64,000 nucleotides of DNA from NCBI GenBank assembly GCA_030348385.1, contig JAUCFP010000006.1, positions 248,001 to 312,000 of the forward strand, given 5' to 3'. The translations under genes and the position numbers were made by a program. The DNA comes from Cytobacillus sp. NJ13. GTDB taxonomy: Bacteria; Bacillota; Bacilli; Bacillales; Cytobacillaceae. A model generated the notes under the pieces. That model was not told the origin of the DNA, did not search any database, and saw nothing but the letters and a program-made list of their open reading frames with translations. Shown here one piece after another: positions 55,110 to 64,000 of this stretch (within the stretch, counting starts at the first letter, position 1; each line of letters begins with the position of its first letter).

Positions 55110-55508
55110 CTAACGTTCCGAAGTTTTTTCAGTCAAAAAGGTTATCGCCACAAACAGTGCAAAGGCTAGCAGAAGCAAGGTTCCGCCGACGATAAAGAAG
55201 ACCAGAACAAGCGTATCTCCTAAATTAAATGGATTTAATGTATACATCCACATTCCAATTGTCAATCCAAGTGCTCCTGCCATTCCAAGTATGCTGTGAA
55301 TGGAAACAAGCTTTTTATATTTTACGCGGTATACTTTATAAAAGATTCCCCATGCAAATACGGATAGCCATCCTACCAGCAGGATGTGGGCATGAATTGG
55401 CCTTAAAGAATAATCCATCTGCCCGGACATATGCGATCCAAGATAGGTCCCGATAATGCCAAAGATGGCTGCAAATCTTATTAATCTGATACTCCATTTT
55501 TGTTCCAT
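55110..55508 (-). CDS. Small four-helix membrane protein, cbb3-oxidase subunit I-like
   Basis: Membrane protein of 132 aa with four helices. PIHAHILLVGWLSVFAWG contains His residues arranged as in a heme-copper oxidase subunit I helix, but the protein is a quarter of that size. It starts 6 bp after the histidine kinase stop and is the last gene of the MMPL-RR-HK operon. Function unknown. Confidence 0.7.
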   Translation of the reverse strand: MEQKWSIRLIRFAAIFGIIGTYLGSHMSGQMDYSLRPIHAHILLVGWLSVFAWGIFYKVYRVKYKKLVSIHSILGMAGALGLTIGMWMYTLNPFNLGDTLVLVFFIVGGTLLLLAFALFVAITFLTEKTSER

Positions 55509-55514
55509 AGTTTT

Positions 55515-56909
55515 TTATTCCTCCCAATGTTTCTCCCTATAAAATGTGATGGTAAAAGTGGTTCCTTTGCCAGTCTGGCTGTCTGCCCTGATTTCCCCAT
55601 TATGCAGCTCAATAATCTGTTTCACAATCGAAAGCCCGAGTCCTGTGCCATCTTTTTTTCTTGCTGAGTCCACCCGGTAAAAGCGGTCAAAAATCTGGCT
55701 GATCGTATCCTCGGATATTCCGATCCCGGTGTCTTTAAAAATAACTTCAATCGCAGATTCAGTTTGAGACAGGCTGATCAAAATGCTTCCGCCATGAGAG
55801 TTATATTTTATCGCATTCGTCAGCAGGTTGTCCCAGATATTTACCAAAAGCTCCGGATCCCCCTTAAAAATGACAGGGGATAGCTTGTATGAAACCTCAA
55901 TTTCTTTTTCTTCCAGCCGCCATTGATGCCTGCGGATGGTTTCCTTGATCTGATCGTCCAATTTCACTTCCGAAAGCTTCATCGGATACGATTTCTGATC
56001 AAGTGAAGTCAAAAGCAAAAGCTGTTTTGTCAGATTGGAGAGCCGCTTCGATTCCTGATCGATAATCTGCACATATTCGAAATGTTCTTCTGTAGTCAGT
56101 TTCTGTGTCTGCAGAAGTTCTGCATACCCTTGAATATTCATAAGAGGGGACTGAAAGTCATGAGACACATTGTTGATGAATGACTTGCGGGCCTCGTCAT
56201 TGTGCTGAAGCTGTTCCTGCATGCGGCCGAAGCTTTCTGCCAGCTGTCCGATTTCATCCCTGCGAGCAATATTCAGTGGAAAGTTAAAATTCTCCCGGGT
56301 GATTTCCCTGGTCGCTTCCGTCAGCTTTGTTATTGGCTTGATAAGATGCTTGGCGAACCAGATCACTCCGGTAATGCTCACAACGGCAATGGCGACAAAG
56401 AACCACGCGAAAATCATATGAATGTCCGAGAAAAGCAGCTTATTATTCGGGCGAAGGAATAGCCCGTAATTCTGACCGTTCATAGTAAAAGGGACCCCGA
56501 CGGTATTTTCCAGATCGTTTGAAAAATGGCCCATCATCAGAAATTGGCCGGCAAAACTATCCATACCATGATAGACTTCTTGATCGGTCAGCACTTTGGC
56601 AGCTTCATCAGGCAGTTCGGTCTTATTGAACGGCTGCCCGAAGAATTCCCCTTCACCCGATTCCGTCACGATATAGAGCTGATAGCCGAGCTTGCTCATG
56701 GAATTTAAGTAAGTTTCATAAGTAGGACCAGAGGAATGCATATGCTCCAGGCCATTAGCGATTTCCTCTGCAATCACAACATTTTGCCTGTCGATTTTCC
56801 CCTTTGTCGAAGTCATATAGACCCAATTCGTTAAACTGAAGGAAAGCACGATGCTTATGGCTAAGATCACGAGTGTAGCTGCAATGAATTTCCTGTAGAG
56901 AGTCTTCAT
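55515..56909 (-). CDS. Sensor histidine kinase with HAMP domain
   Basis: Kinase of 464 aa. Helix 1 at about 8-30, an extracellular sensor region to about 165, helix 2 at 165-190, HAMP to 240, HisKA with FINNVSHDFQSPLMNIQGYAEL (phospho-His near 248), HATPase_c with DTGIGIS and GTGLGLSIV. Its start overlaps the response regulator stop by 4 bp. It likely responds to an envelope or lipid signal connected with the upstream MMPL transporter. Confidence 0.92.
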   Translation of the reverse strand: MKTLYRKFIAATLVILAISIVLSFSLTNWVYMTSTKGKIDRQNVVIAEEIANGLEHMHSSGPTYETYLNSMSKLGYQLYIVTESGEGEFFGQPFNKTELPDEAAKVLTDQEVYHGMDSFAGQFLMMGHFSNDLENTVGVPFTMNGQNYGLFLRPNNKLLFSDIHMIFAWFFVAIAVVSITGVIWFAKHLIKPITKLTEATREITRENFNFPLNIARRDEIGQLAESFGRMQEQLQHNDEARKSFINNVSHDFQSPLMNIQGYAELLQTQKLTTEEHFEYVQIIDQESKRLSNLTKQLLLLTSLDQKSYPMKLSEVKLDDQIKETIRRHQWRLEEKEIEVSYKLSPVIFKGDPELLVNIWDNLLTNAIKYNSHGGSILISLSQTESAIEVIFKDTGIGISEDTISQIFDRFYRVDSARKKDGTGLGLSIVKQIIELHNGEIRADSQTGKGTTFTITFYREKHWEE

Positions 56910-57577
56910 TTTATTTCCTCGAGCTTATACCCAATGCCGCGAACTGTCTGGATCTCAACGGTTGCACCGTATTTTTTCAAGCGGTCGCGAATTCGGTTGA
57001 TGTGGGTATTTAAAGTCTGTTCGCTGCCCTCATAATCCGCTCCCCAAGCCTGTTCAATCAATGCAGCCCGCTGGGTGATTTTATTTTTGCGTGCCGAAAG
57101 CAAGCTGAGCAGCTCAAATTCCTTTAATGGAAAAAGGATGGTCTCCTGATTGATTTCCACTTCAAAGCTTTTTCTGTCAATTAACAGGTTTCCTGCTTTG
57201 ACGACTGTATCCATCGCCCGCTCGGCCCTTCTTAACACGACCGCTACCCGGAAAAGGAGCTCCTTCACTTCAAACGGCTTTACAATATAATCTTCAGATC
57301 CGGATAAAAAGCCCTGCTCTTTATCACTGAGCTGCCCTTTGGCTGTTAAAAGAATAACAGGGATTCCGAAGTCATCTGTCAGAAGCCTGGTGAGTTCGAA
57401 TCCATCCATACCAGGCATCATGACATCGACAACCGCTAAATCCGCGGTTTGTTCTTCTAAGAGTGCTAATGCTTCTTGAGCATTGTTTGCGCGCAGAACT
57501 TGATAGCCTTCACGATTTAGATGAATCGTGACGAGTTTCTGTATATTCACATCATCGTCTACGACAAGTATTTTCAT
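56906..57577 (-). CDS. OmpR-family response regulator
   Basis: Response regulator of 223 aa: receiver with LVVDDD and phospho-Asp in VVDVMMPGMDG (about residue 52), KPF switch Lys near 100, C-terminal winged helix (130-220) ending VRGIGYKLEE. GGAGG precedes ATG. It is translated with the overlapping kinase gene. It probably controls the MMPL gene 43 bp upstream. Confidence 0.93.
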   Translation of the reverse strand: MKILVVDDDVNIQKLVTIHLNREGYQVLRANNAQEALALLEEQTADLAVVDVMMPGMDGFELTRLLTDDFGIPVILLTAKGQLSDKEQGFLSGSEDYIVKPFEVKELLFRVAVVLRRAERAMDTVVKAGNLLIDRKSFEVEINQETILFPLKEFELLSLLSARKNKITQRAALIEQAWGADYEGSEQTLNTHINRIRDRLKKYGATVEIQTVRGIGYKLEEIK

Positions 57578-57596
57578 AATAGGACCTCCTCACAGG

Positions 57597-57626
57597 GGAA
57601 TAGGGAGGGACCCCTCTCTCTATTCC
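57597..57626. other. Hairpin overlapping the MMPL stop codon
   Basis: GGAATAG and CTATTCC close a long stem with internal GGAGGG/CTCTCT pairing. It lies between MMPL and the response regulator. No T-tract follows on the minus strand, so it may tune relative expression rather than terminate. Confidence 0.5.
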
Positions 57627-59746
57627 GAAATTTTTTGCCCGGAAGTTTCCTTGTCTTTTTCAAATAACAGAATTAATGCCGGAAGCAGCATCCCCCTGAC
57701 AAGGAAGGTGTCAATCAATATTCCCATGGCAACGATGAATCCAAAAACGAATAAGTCCGCTATCGGCATGGTCATCAGGGCAGCAAATGTAGCAGCCAGA
57801 ATGAGGCCAGCCGAAGAGATGACGCCGCCGGTATTCCGGATGGCAATTTCAAGAGCGTCCTTCACTCTATGTGTCTTCCTTTCCTCGATAAAGCGTGAAA
57901 CAAGGATGATGTTATAATCTATCCCCAATGCTACAAGGAAAATAAATGAATAGACAGGCACACGGGAACTGATGGATTCAAAGCCAAAAAATACATCAAC
58001 AAGGAATATGCCCAGTCCTAAAGCCGAGACAAATGAGAGCAGAATGGTAGCCATCATGTAGATCGGCATCTTTATGGATTTCGTAAGCGCAAATAACAGC
58101 GCAAGAATCAGGACCGTCTCAAGCAGAACAATTTTTATTATATCACCGTTGTTGACATCCTGTTCGTCCACTATTTTTGCAGTGACCCCGCTGTAGTAAG
58201 ATTCAGCTTCCACACCGGCTTCTTTCATGAGCTCCGGTGTGTCTTCACGCAAATCTTCCATAAAGGTTATGGCTTCCGTTGAATAGGGGTTGATGGATAA
58301 TGCGACGCTCAGTTTTGCAGCCTTGCCGTCTTCTGAAAGTGCTGTCAGGCGGACAGAAGCTATTTCATCAAATTCCTGCAGCTTATCGGTTATCGCACTT
58401 GCATCGGTTTCATCCATTTTTTGATCACTGACAATCAGAAGTGTCGATGGAGCCAGTTCTCCTTTGTCATATCTGGATTCCACAATTTCATAGCCGACAC
58501 GGGATGGCAGGTCATCCGGGAATTTTTTAACCATATCAAATTCATAATCAAGATTAAAAATATTTAACGCTGTGATGAGCATAAAAATGCCGACAATTCC
58601 GCCTGCTATGCCAGGCTTGTTCACAACAAATCTGGCAATCTGACCCCATACTTTATGGTTAACTTCTGTTTCAGTTCCGTATTTTGGAACTTTCGGCCAA
58701 AAAGCCTTACGCCCGAACAAGGTGAATAAAGCAGGAACCAGCGTAACGGATGCGAGCATGATAAAAAACATGGCTGTTCCAAAAATAGGGGCAAAGTTCT
58801 GATAATCCCGGAAATCCGCGAAGAACAGAACCAGCATGGCAGCAAGAACAGTTCCGCCCGCAAAGAAAACAGGCTCGCCTGTTGTGCGCATCGCATGCTT
58901 CATCGCTTCATATTTGTTTTCGTAATGGTTGAGCTCCTCGCGATAACGGGAGAAAACAAATAATGAATAATCAATAACAGCAGCAAACAGCAAAATACTC
59001 ATGATCGAGGTCGTCTGATTATTGACCTCAAGTCCGCCAGCACCCATTAAAGCTACACTCTGGTTTACGACCTGGTAGACAATCGCCGTTGCCAGCAGCG
59101 GAATGACAGCAAGCAATGGTGAACGGTAAATCGCAATAAGCAATACAAGAATGATGAGAACGGTGGCAATCAGGAGAACAAAGTCCGCCTGTTCAAAAAG
59201 TTTAACTGTGTCACCCGCTATACCGGCTGGACCAGTGATATAAAATGCAGTATTTTCGAGATCCTCTGCAATTTTATTGCCTACTTCGGAAGCATGGTCG
59301 TTAATCTCGGCATACTGGGCATTGCCAAGTCCGTTTTTAAGCTCCATCGGGACAATCATCGTGGTCCTGTCTTCAGAAATGAAAGAACCCAAGGCTTGAG
59401 GGGGAAGCTTGCTGATGTCAATAATCGTCTTGATTCCATCGATGTCCTCAAGCATGATCCCTTCTAATATCTGTTTGGCTTCTTCGATATTCACCTCGCC
59501 ATTTTCATTATGGAAAACCAGGATACCCGGAGTTCCTTGTTCGTTTGGAAAATATTCCTCTGTTTTATTTTCGGCAATAATGGATTTTGCCTCATCAGGA
59601 AGTGACTGGAAATTATTTGTACTATAATCGCCTAGCTTTGGACCTGCACTTAAGCCAATCATCAGCACAAGCCAGGCGAAAATCGTGATCCACATTCCCC
59701 GTTTGGTGGAAACCCAATCTGTAATCGAATGCAGCAGTTTTTTCAC
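57620..59746 (-). CDS. MMPL/RND-family transporter
   Basis: Transporter of 708 aa with 12 helices in two RND-type halves, each with an extracellular domain (about 35-165 and 395-520). DYSLFVFSRYREEL and DYNIILVSRFIEERK are paired MMPL motifs with conserved Asp for proton coupling. AAGGAGG precedes ATG. Likely exports lipids or hydrophobic compounds. First gene of an operon with a two-component system. Confidence 0.9.
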   Translation of the reverse strand: MKKLLHSITDWVSTKRGMWITIFAWLVLMIGLSAGPKLGDYSTNNFQSLPDEAKSIIAENKTEEYFPNEQGTPGILVFHNENGEVNIEEAKQILEGIMLEDIDGIKTIIDISKLPPQALGSFISEDRTTMIVPMELKNGLGNAQYAEINDHASEVGNKIAEDLENTAFYITGPAGIAGDTVKLFEQADFVLLIATVLIILVLLIAIYRSPLLAVIPLLATAIVYQVVNQSVALMGAGGLEVNNQTTSIMSILLFAAVIDYSLFVFSRYREELNHYENKYEAMKHAMRTTGEPVFFAGGTVLAAMLVLFFADFRDYQNFAPIFGTAMFFIMLASVTLVPALFTLFGRKAFWPKVPKYGTETEVNHKVWGQIARFVVNKPGIAGGIVGIFMLITALNIFNLDYEFDMVKKFPDDLPSRVGYEIVESRYDKGELAPSTLLIVSDQKMDETDASAITDKLQEFDEIASVRLTALSEDGKAAKLSVALSINPYSTEAITFMEDLREDTPELMKEAGVEAESYYSGVTAKIVDEQDVNNGDIIKIVLLETVLILALLFALTKSIKMPIYMMATILLSFVSALGLGIFLVDVFFGFESISSRVPVYSFIFLVALGIDYNIILVSRFIEERKTHRVKDALEIAIRNTGGVISSAGLILAATFAALMTMPIADLFVFGFIVAMGILIDTFLVRGMLLPALILLFEKDKETSGQKISE

Positions 59747-59922
59747 ATGAATGCCTCCTTAACTTATTTCAATGCCTATCTTACAAAATGAAAATAAACT
59801 TAAGATCAACTTTTGTTTACATTAAGCAAATGCGTATGAAATAAGCGGTTTGTAAAGAAAATACAATTATATGAAGGCAGCTTGGTTAGGGGGACCATAT
59901 CAGAAATAAATAGGGGTGATGG

Positions 59923-60615
59923 ATGTTGACGGTAAATGAGACTATTCTGCGTGTAACCATTGCGTTTTTAGTACTCTTTTTATTAGCAAGGCTGATGGGG
60001 CGCAAGGAAATTGGCCAGATGACCTTTTTCAACTGGGCAACTGCGATTGGAATCGGGTCAATCGCCGGGAACCTTGCTGTGAATGCTAGCAGCCCCATCA
60101 AAGATGGAGTAATCGCGCTGATTGTTTGGACGCTTTTCACCATAATGCTGGATATGATCGACCTCAAATCAAAACAGGGAAGAAGAGTCACAACGGGTGA
60201 TCCATTGATTGTCATTAAAGCTGGCAGGATAATGGAAGGGGCACTCAAAGAATCGAGGGTGGACCTTGAAGAGCTTCAGGCATTATTAAGGCAGAAGGAT
60301 ATATTTTCTCTTAAGAATGTTGATTACGCAATCTTGGAGACAAACGGAGAATTATCTATTTTGAAAAAGGAGAGCGAACAGCCGGTTACGAAGAGGGATC
60401 TAAACATCAGCAGACCCAAAAAAATCCTTTTTCCTTTGCCTACAGAAGTCATCTCTGATGGAAAAGTCAACACAGAAAACCTTTCAAAATTAAAAATTGA
60501 TAGGAATTGGCTTGACAGAGAACTGGAAAAAGCGAATATCCAATCAATCGAAGATGTATTTTTTGCACAAGTTCAGCAGGATGGCACTCTTTATATTGAT
60601 ACAAAAAACAAATAG
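59923..60615 (+). CDS. DUF421-family membrane protein (YetF-like)
   Basis: Protein of 230 aa with three N-terminal helices (ARLMGRKEIGQMTFFNWATAIGIGSIAGN is the family core, present across residues 24-50) and a soluble DUF421 domain (about 80-150). Several B. subtilis paralogues (YetF, YdfR) sit in the spore or cell membrane; function unresolved. AGGGGTGATGG precedes ATG. Monocistronic. Confidence 0.88.
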   Translation: MLTVNETILRVTIAFLVLFLLARLMGRKEIGQMTFFNWATAIGIGSIAGNLAVNASSPIKDGVIALIVWTLFTIMLDMIDLKSKQGRRVTTGDPLIVIKAGRIMEGALKESRVDLEELQALLRQKDIFSLKNVDYAILETNGELSILKKESEQPVTKRDLNISRPKKILFPLPTEVISDGKVNTENLSKLKIDRNWLDRELEKANIQSIEDVFFAQVQQDGTLYIDTKNK

Positions 60616-60639
60616 AGAACAGAAGCGGCTTCCGTCCTC

Positions 60640-61386
60640 CTATTTATTCCTTGAAGTTTTCAGTAGACGATGAAAGGGGCATTTCGAGATCGTGGTGGCA
60701 TCGTCCCGAAGGAAATATTGCTTCCATTCAAAATTGTCATCGGCGCCATAACTGTTCAGATCAGGATGGATGGAGACGGCATCATATTTTTGGAGCCGTT
60801 TGCGGATTTGATTTTTAAGGCGGGATGCTAATGTTTCCTTTTTCATGAACTCCTGCAGAACCCACCTCGGTGTGATGGCGAGCATCATCGTATCAAAATG
60901 CCGGCTCTGCCGATTTTTATGCGCAGGGGTGGCACAATAGACAAAGTACTTTTCTCCGTGAAAGCAAAACTCCCAAAGTGGATCATGCGGGTCTTTTGGG
61001 ATTTCGTTTGGCCACTCAGCATTATCCATCTCAGATAACCCCGTGAGCTGCTCCCAAAAATGCTGCTCATATTCCTCCACACTCAATTCATCCCATGTAT
61101 TGTAAAAAATGATCAGGGAAGTGTAGCTTCCGAACTCTCTTGAATGTACAGAGAATTCCTTCAGCATGGCTGCGGTTTGCTGAATGGAGGCCGGATCCCT
61201 TGGGTCGTCAGCAAACCCATAACAGAGCTGATTCTTGGCAAACCCAATAGTTGCAGGTACGCAGGGAAAAGGCTTTTCTTTATTTGTCATCTTTGTCTGA
61301 AAACTATCAAAAGCAATCTGCTGCCAATCTTTTAAACTATGCATGCCGGAGGAGTTCGCAGTATATAGACTGGTGATTTTAGTCAC
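60640..61386 (-). CDS. YqcI/YcgG-family protein
   Basis: Protein of 248 aa matching the YqcI/YcgG family: FPCVPATIGFAKNQLCYGFADD, GSYTSLIIFY, and a PFHR motif near the C-terminus with Cys. Function is unknown. The start is uncertain: GTG 61386 overlaps the GGGAG, and ATG at residue 15 lacks a clear site. It is convergent with the DUF421 gene. Confidence 0.83.
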   Translation of the reverse strand: MTKITSLYTANSSGMHSLKDWQQIAFDSFQTKMTNKEKPFPCVPATIGFAKNQLCYGFADDPRDPASIQQTAAMLKEFSVHSREFGSYTSLIIFYNTWDELSVEEYEQHFWEQLTGLSEMDNAEWPNEIPKDPHDPLWEFCFHGEKYFVYCATPAHKNRQSRHFDTMMLAITPRWVLQEFMKKETLASRLKNQIRKRLQKYDAVSIHPDLNSYGADDNFEWKQYFLRDDATTISKCPFHRLLKTSRNK

Positions 61387-61524
61387 TCCCTTCTGACTCT
61401 TACACTATATTCAAAATAGGATAAGGCAGGTGAGTGTCCATGGTAAAAATGGGCGGACGGAGGCGGTGGCGGTGGGTGGCGTTGTGGGTTTGGCGGGGGA
61501 TGGCGAGGAGAAATAGGAGTGGGC

Positions 61525-61930
61525 TGGAATTTGGTAGGCATCGTGGGCTTATGGCGACGAAAAAGGATGGAGAGAAGGGGAAATGGTAGCCATGGCGGGT
61601 TCATGGCGACGAAAAAATGGAGAGACGGAAATTGTAGTCATGGACACAGCGATAACGACGAAATATCCAGAGACCAAGGAAAATGGTAGTTAATCAGAGG
61701 GAATAACGACGATAAAAGTGGAGATCAATGAAAAATGGTAGTTAATCAAGAGGAATAACGACCAAAAAACGGGGAGGTAAGCGAAAATGGGTGTTAATTT
61801 GGATGAATAACGACCAAAAACCGACATAGCAGGAAAAATGGGAGTTAATCAGAATGAATAAAGACCAAAAGCCGGCAGTCCAAGAAAAATAGTAGTTAAA
61901 CGAAATATATAACGAAGATAATTCCGCGGC
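61525..61930. repeat. Degenerate tandem array of 46-53 bp units (array 3)
   Basis: About eight units share GGAAAATGGTAGTTAATCA, GAATAACGACGAAAA, then a variable GGAGA-rich tail. Unit length is about 50-53 bp, similar to arrays 1 and 2, but the sequence is different. The start (61440-61520) is G-rich and more decayed. No ORF with a start signal lies here. This array accounts for most of the 700-bp gap between YqcI and the RsbR-like gene. Confidence 0.75.
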
Positions 61931-62085
61931 CCAAATCCGTAGTCACTCACAACTCTCCCTCAAATTAACTTAATTAATCTTAAATTAAGAAGTTTATTCT
62001 AAAACACACCCGGGTAAAGAGATATGTTTAGGATGAAGCGGACCCATACATAATGAATAAAATCCAGGTACTATAGGGGGAGAAC

Positions 62086-62934
62086 ATGAGTAATCAGATG
62101 CGTCTTTTAGGGGAAAAGATTTTAAGAGAGAAAGATATGATCGCAAAAAAACTGCATAAGGATCGAATGAGTGGAGTCGTGATGACAGAAATCGAGAGAA
62201 TGCAGGCTGACAAAATGGAAGCGCAGATTATTCAGATTCGTGCTGAGTTTATTGGATTGTTCGGTGAAGCATTGCTGAATCATGAAGGTAAAGTTGAATC
62301 GATGGAAAAGATTGAGAAATGGTGCAAGGAGACAGGAGAATATTTCTTTAAGCTTGGAATCCCTTTGGATGAAGCTTTAAAAGATGCGGGTTATTATCGG
62401 AAACATATCTGGAAATCTTTAGAGGAATCTATGATGGAGCTTGAGATGCCTGCAGCAGAGGTTTTTAAGGTTATCTATTTGATAGATCCCCTGCTGGATC
62501 ATTCCATCCATTGCTTCAGCATGTCTTATGTCAAATACCATCAGGTAACACTCGAAAATGCAAAGCAGGCTTTCCTTGAGTTATCTGTGCCGGTTGTTCC
62601 GCTTTCAAAAGGGGTTGGCATCCTGCCGTTAATTGGCAACATTGATACAGAGAGAGCGCGGCTTCTGATGGAAGAAACGTTAAAACAGTCTGCGAACCTT
62701 AAGCTGTCGCATTTAATTTTAGACATTTCAGGCGTGATGATTGTTGATACGATGGTAGCAGATCAGCTGTTTAAAGTAATTGAAGCACTTTCGCTGATTG
62801 GGGTAAAAACGATCATTACAGGAATCCGTCCGGAAGTGGCGCAGACGATAGTCACGCTGGGCATTAAGCTGAATGGCATTCAGGTAAAAGCCAATGTGTA
62901 TCAGGCTTTTGAAGAGCTGCATGCGCGAGCATAA
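62086..62934 (+). CDS. RsbR-like stressosome protein (STAS domain)
   Basis: Protein of 282 aa. Residues 1-155 form an RsbR N-terminal globin-like sensor region; residues 160-275 a STAS domain with LSHLILDISGVMIVDTMVADQL, in which the Thr is the usual RsbT phosphorylation position. RsbR paralogues build the stressosome that controls sigma-B. AGGGGGAG precedes ATG. It stands alone, followed by a strong terminator. Confidence 0.87.
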   Translation: MSNQMRLLGEKILREKDMIAKKLHKDRMSGVVMTEIERMQADKMEAQIIQIRAEFIGLFGEALLNHEGKVESMEKIEKWCKETGEYFFKLGIPLDEALKDAGYYRKHIWKSLEESMMELEMPAAEVFKVIYLIDPLLDHSIHCFSMSYVKYHQVTLENAKQAFLELSVPVVPLSKGVGILPLIGNIDTERARLLMEETLKQSANLKLSHLILDISGVMIVDTMVADQLFKVIEALSLIGVKTIITGIRPEVAQTIVTLGIKLNGIQVKANVYQAFEELHARA

Positions 62935-62940
62935 GAAATA

Positions 62941-62979
62941 GCAGAGGAATTCAAATTGAATTCACTCTGCTTTTTTTTT
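62941..62979 (+). terminator. Intrinsic terminator after RsbR-like gene
   Basis: GCAGAG-GAATTCAA with TTGAATTC-CTCTGC (one mismatch region), then nine T. The transposase unit begins right after it. Confidence 0.92.
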
Positions 62980-62999
62980 GCTCTGTTAAAGTAGGGTTA
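62979..62999 (+). mobile_element. Probable left end of the IS1595-type element
   Basis: GCTCTGTTAAAGTAGGGTTA directly follows the T-tract of the terminator and lies 19 bp before the transposase start. It is a plausible terminal inverted repeat; the partner end is outside the window. Confidence 0.45.
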
Positions 63000-63017
63000 A
63001 CTATATAAAAGTTGGTG

Positions 63018-64000
63018 ATGAACGTGAGAGCAACTGATATTCTTAAAGCCATTCAAAAACTAAATCCAGCAGAAAAACACCGACTACGAGAGTATTTAAT
63101 TGATACACTTACTGCATCTTCTTCGACAGGAACTGTTCTGCAAGAAATAGCTGAACGCAAAAATAAGAGCGGTTATCATTGTCCTGACTGCGAATCAGAA
63201 CATATCGTTCGGTATGGCACATACTCAACGATTGTTGATGGCGATGAAGTAGAAAAGCAACGTTATCGATGTAAAGCGTGTAAAAAGACATTTACTGACC
63301 TAACAAATACTGCTCTATATCGAACACGCCATCTCAATCAATGGATTAAATTCATCGAATGTATGATAGAGGGATATTCTCTGCGTAAATCTGCTGAATT
63401 AGTTGGTAACGTTACTCACGTTACATTGTTTTACTGGAGGCACAAACTCGTATCATCATTAAAACAAATGGAAATATCTAATTTTGAAGGTATCGTTGAA
63501 ATGGACGAGACCTATTTTCTATACTCAGAAAAAGGACAAAGAAAGATAAAAGACAGAAAACCCCGCAAACGTGGAGGTTCTGCTAAGAAACGGGGCATAA
63601 GCAACGAACAAGTTTGTGTCTTAGTCGCAAGAGACCGTGAAAAGATGACTTTTTCGCAGACTTGGGAATGGGTCGATTAACAAAAGAGCAGTTAGACAAG
63701 GCTATCGGACATAAACTTTCAATTGAAAATGATTTATGCACCGATTCTTGGCGTGCCTTTAAAACATATGCTGCTGAAAAAGGGATGGATATTTATCAAT
63801 TCAAGTCTGATGGTAAGGTTCGCACAAAGGGTCTATACCATATCCAGAACGTTAACAATTATCACCGAAGGCTTAAAGGATGGATACAACGTTTTAATGG
63901 AGTTGCAACTAAATATCTGAATAATTACCTTGCTTGGTTTCAGGTGTTAGAATCCATTCAACATCAAAGGAATCCTATTACTATGAATGACTTGATGATT
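63018..64000 (+). pseudogene. IS1595-family (ISXO2-like) transposase, frameshifted and cut by window end
   Basis: Transposase with N-terminal zinc ribbon (CPDCESEH to CKACKKTF), HTH-like SLRKSAELVGNVTHVTLFYWR and DDE domain beginning MDETYFLYSEKGQRK. The first frame stops at 63680 after TWEWVD. The correct continuation (GMGRLTKEQLDKAIGHKLS, YHIQNVNNYHRRLKGWIQRF) lies in the frame one base earlier, implying a 1-bp deletion near 63660-63670. It runs off the window at 64000. ATG 63018 is a better start than TTG 63012. The right end of the element is not visible. Confidence 0.85.

Noticed and set aside
57528..57917. 129-aa ORF on the plus strand
   Set aside because: Antisense across the response regulator start and MMPL end; a shadow of the opposite strand.
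61383..61604. 73-aa Pro/His-rich ORF on the minus strand
   Set aside because: Arises from the G-rich start of array 3; low complexity and no RBS.

Overview
The window looks like a chromosomal segment of a low-GC Gram-positive spore-former of the family Bacillaceae. The evidence is AGGAGG-type ribosome binding sites throughout, frequent TTG and GTG starts, Gly-rich lipoboxes, a YesM/YesN-type two-component system, MocR, RsbR-like and YkkC/YkkD-like proteins, and intrinsic terminators. The gene set resembles the Bacillus firmus / Cytobacillus / Mesobacillus group, but the species is inference. No rRNA, tRNA, phage or CRISPR was found.

Layout. (1) 1-4.0 kb: the 3' part of an amidohydrolase, an APC permease, and a 52-bp tandem repeat array. 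(2) 4-12.1 kb: a LysR/YeiH unit, a MocR-EamA divergent pair, an AcfC-like binding protein, small lipoproteins, and an ECF sigma/anti-sigma pair. (3) 12.5-37.3 kb: a large galactoside-utilisation region. It holds a YesMN system, a first sugar ABC importer, a GH63-like glycosidase, a ROK repressor, a degenerate M24-family protein, galK-galE-galT, an SDR, a divergent GcvPA/GcvPB-like pair, a second sugar ABC importer and a GH2 beta-galactosidase. Neither importer has its own ATPase. (4) 37.5-42.4 kb: a decayed HTH fragment, then a sigma-54 activator controlling, through a clear -24/-12 promoter, a prolidase and an EutH-type transporter. (5) 42.4-47.6 kb: an MFS transporter, PadR with two matching operators flanking two SDR genes (one frameshifted), and TetR with a paired SMR efflux pump and two operator copies. 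(6) 47.6-54.6 kb: a probable organoarsenical block (MarR, flavoprotein, MFS, ArsN-like acetyltransferase), a second 52-bp array, then arsR-arsB-arsC. (7) 54.6-64 kb: a DUF5661 protein, a two-component system with an MMPL transporter, DUF421, YqcI, a third tandem array, an RsbR-like protein and a frameshifted IS1595-type transposase running off the end.

The most interesting signals are: a HesB-like gene at the end of the ars operon with an in-frame TGA where the family has its key Cys, followed by a bacterial SECIS-like hairpin (a likely selenoprotein missed by standard gene calling); the divergent glycine-decarboxylase-like pair embedded in a galactoside operon together with a metal-site-less M24 protein; and 52-bp tandem arrays at two distant loci whose hairpin arms co-vary.

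How the genes work together (inference): extracellular galactosides are sensed by YesMN, imported by the two ABC systems, cut by the GH63-like enzyme and LacZ, and galactose enters the Leloir pathway (GalK, GalT, GalE) under ROK control. The SDR, GcvP-like and M24-like proteins may process a non-sugar aglycone.
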